A stretch of 15,723 nt of DNA from MGR-bin208 sp043779285. GTDB lineage: Bacteria > Bacteroidota > Bacteroidia > Chitinophagales > Chitinophagaceae. Below are positions 14,618 to 15,723 of this stretch, in pieces. The position numbers and the translations under genes were made by a program. Location: assembly GCA_043779285.1 (NCBI GenBank), contig JAYWEL010000269.1, forward strand, positions 1 through 15,723, read 5' to 3'. The first letter of the stretch is position 1, and the number at the start of each line of letters is the position of its first letter. Under the pieces are notes generated by a model. It saw nothing but the letters and a program-made list of their open reading frames with translations. It was not told the DNA's origin and made no database searches.

Positions 14618-15374
14618 CTAAAACCCAATGATGTGGCCCGTGCATCATATGGGTTTTACTTTGCTCTATTGATTGCATGATCTGTTCAAGTATTTCTTCA
14701 GGAGCTGCATTATAATTTATATTTAAAGGAGCTTTAAATCGAACGGAAAGATTTGATCCTTTCTTTTTAAACTTCAATCCGGTTTTATTAAAAGCTCTCC
14801 AAAAGCCATTAACAACAACAGGTATCACAATGGGTCTGTTTTGTTTAATAAGCAATGCGGTTCCTTTTCTTCCGGGTGCAAAAGGCCTGGTTGTTCCCTG
14901 CGGAAAAGTGATTACCCAACTGGATGCAAGTGCTCTGCTAATTTTTCTTGAATCGGATGGATCCAATCCTCTCCTGATTTCAGTCCCTCCCTCTTTCCAG
15001 GTTCGCTTTACTGTCAATGCACCGGCAAGTGCAAATAAGCGACTCAGCCAATTGGCATTCATGGTTTCTGCAGCGGCAACAAAGTAGATATTCGTAAAAG
15101 GATTCAACAGATAATATGGTAACCCAAGCTTATTTTTTTTACCCCATTTATAGGCACAAAAAATATGAAGGAATGCAATTACATCTGCAAAATAAGTTTG
15201 ATGGTTGCTGACAAATAAAACATTCTCTTTAGGGAGGTCTTTTAAATTCTCCGTGCCTTCTATTTTTAATTTATTGAAAATAGTTAACCCGGGATATGAT
15301 GCTAACCCTACAATGGCGTAAACCAAGGCCCTCACTAATCGGATTTTTTTTAACTTTCGGATTAATTTATTCAT
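14613..15374 (-). CDS. PlsC-like lysophospholipid acyltransferase
   Basis: Probable 1-acylglycerol-3-phosphate (or related lysophospholipid) acyltransferase, 253 aa, membrane-associated. The N-terminus is basic then hydrophobic (RLVRALVYAIVGLASYPGL), suiting a membrane anchor. Block I reads VSNHQTYFADV: H58 and D64 are separated by five residues instead of the usual four. Block III reads ITFPQGTTRPF (155-165), with Gln instead of Glu in FPEGT. APGRKGTALLI and IVIPVVVNGF match the later blocks. I recall similar variants in other Bacteroidota proteins but have not checked. The frame extends to a TTG at 15440, but ATG 15374 fits better, being 26 bp from a -7-like element. Confidence 0.87.
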   Translation of the reverse strand: MNKLIRKLKKIRLVRALVYAIVGLASYPGLTIFNKLKIEGTENLKDLPKENVLFVSNHQTYFADVIAFLHIFCAYKWGKKNKLGLPYYLLNPFTNIYFVAAAETMNANWLSRLFALAGALTVKRTWKEGGTEIRRGLDPSDSRKISRALASSWVITFPQGTTRPFAPGRKGTALLIKQNRPIVIPVVVNGFWRAFNKTGLKFKKKGSNLSVRFKAPLNINYNAAPEEILEQIMQSIEQSKTHMMHGPHHWVLA

Positions 15375-15399
15375 ATACCCCAATCTGTTAAACAGAAGC

Positions 15400-15407
15400 C
15401 GAAAGTA
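15400..15407 (-). promoter_or_regulatory. Putative -7 element for acyltransferase
   Basis: The minus strand reads TACTTTCG, one mismatch from TAnnTTTG. The predicted start is near 15393, about 19 nt before ATG 15374. Its upstream half would lie within the inverted repeat starting at 15410. Confidence 0.38.
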
Positions 15408-15409
15408 AG

Positions 15410-15470
15410 TAATACCATCTTGATTTACTAAATAGTTCAACGGACTATGTGTAAATCTTAGATGGTATTA
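15410..15470. repeat. 61-bp imperfect inverted repeat flanked by TA
   Basis: TAATACCATCT (15410-15420) is perfectly inverted at 15460-15470. Next inside, GATTTAC (15422-15428) pairs with GTAAATC (15451-15457), and ATAGT (15432-15436) with ACTAT (15444-15448) around a 7-nt loop. The whole can fold into one long hairpin. Both outer ends are TA, as seen for elements inserting at TA. It is directly upstream of the acyltransferase -7 element. Confidence 0.6.
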
Positions 15471-15549
15471 TACCGCAGAAAAGCGCATTGGACTATTTAC
15501 TGTTTATAAGCGGTATAAATCTTCGTTAACCAAATTGTTGTTAAACGAA
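15468..15549. repeat. Further chained inverted repeats
   Basis: TTATACCGC (15468-15476) is perfectly inverted as GCGGTATAA (15510-15518), overlapping the previous element by 3 bp. TTCGTTAAC (15522-15530) pairs with GTTAAACGAA (15540-15549) with one bulged A. The stretch up to 15630 otherwise shows no coding frame. Confidence 0.5.
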
Positions 15550-15630
15550 TCAACGAGTAGCTTGGATTTTTTTTTCAGGCTTTTTCATCGGCATTAATCT
15601 AAGCTTTTGTAGAAATAAAATTTGAATATA

Positions 15631-15723
15631 CTAACTTGCTTTGATAATTCCGAATTTAAAATTCAATAAAGATTTCATATCGTTTATCCTGTCGTTAAAG
15701 CTTTGGAAAAATGTTTCCACCGC
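15631..15723 (-). CDS. Possible IS630-like transposase, C-terminal fragment
   Basis: A minus-strand frame open to the right edge, 30 codons plus TAG. The peptide reads AVETFFQSFNDRINDMKS then LLNFKFGIIKAS. The pattern (an FF before a short helix, then KSLL, then KF-II near the end) recalls C-termini of IS630-family transposases as I remember them. With so few residues it could equally be another gene's end. Nearby inverted repeats with TA ends fit a TA-inserting element but do not prove it. Confidence 0.35.
   Translation of the reverse strand, partial: AVETFFQSFNDRINDMKSLLNFKFGIIKAS

Noticed and set aside
15375..15440. TTG-started N-terminal extension of the acyltransferase
   Set aside because: It runs through the putative promoter and the inverted repeat; ATG 15374 gives a usual membrane-anchored N-terminus.
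15550..15630. Small gene or RNA between the inverted repeats and the right-edge fragment
   Set aside because: No frame of useful length and no stem with a T-tract; AT-rich sequence without recognisable structure.

Overview
The window looks like a chromosomal segment of a low-GC Bacteroidota bacterium, most likely near the Chitinophagaceae/Sphingobacteriales. The case rests on protein style, for example an RsmF-type methyltransferase ending in the GWMK...NNYYPKEWRI module, a HGIHSHF-type methyltransferase and a three-gene split transhydrogenase. It also rests on several TAnnTTTG-like -7 promoter elements. No search was run, so the taxonomy is inference.

Layout. (1) 1-3475, + strand: the 3' part of a large multidomain protein, probably secreted, ending in an M19 (membrane dipeptidase)-like amidohydrolase domain; its 5' end lies outside the window. 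(2) 3689-4693, +: fmt, methionyl-tRNA formyltransferase, with an extra stretch built of 7-bp repeats in its interdomain linker. (3) 4703-7137, -: a LysM-containing exported protein and an RsmF-like rRNA m5C methyltransferase. (4) 7292-10152, -: the transhydrogenase operon pntAA-pntAB-pntB. (5) 10326-12603, -: thyA, folA and a class I SAM-dependent methyltransferase, with a heptamer-repeat block between thyA and folA. (6) 12641-13976, -: proline dehydrogenase, a tRNA-Val(GAC) starting 7 nt after its stop codon, and a rho-independent terminator. (7) 14093-15374: an acyl-CoA thioesterase (+) convergent with a PlsC-like acyltransferase (-). (8) 15400-15723: a dense cluster of inverted repeats, then a 30-codon fragment open to the right edge that may be a transposase C-terminus.

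How the genes fit together. Most are housekeeping genes. Fmt (uses 10-formyl-THF), ThyA (turns methylene-THF into DHF) and FolA (regenerates THF with NADPH) all touch the folate one-carbon pool. PntAA/AB/B can supply NADPH at the expense of the proton gradient. Proline dehydrogenase feeds electrons into respiration. The thioesterase and acyltransferase concern acyl chains and membrane lipids.

Most unusual items: 7-bp-period repeat blocks in an intergenic region and, in frame, inside fmt; a tRNA-Val with C instead of the near-universal U at position 33, abutting putA; an acyltransferase with HX5D and FPQGT instead of HX4D and FPEGT; and chained inverted repeats upstream of plsC. I saw no CRISPR array, toxin-antitoxin pair, phage genes or recognisable defence system.
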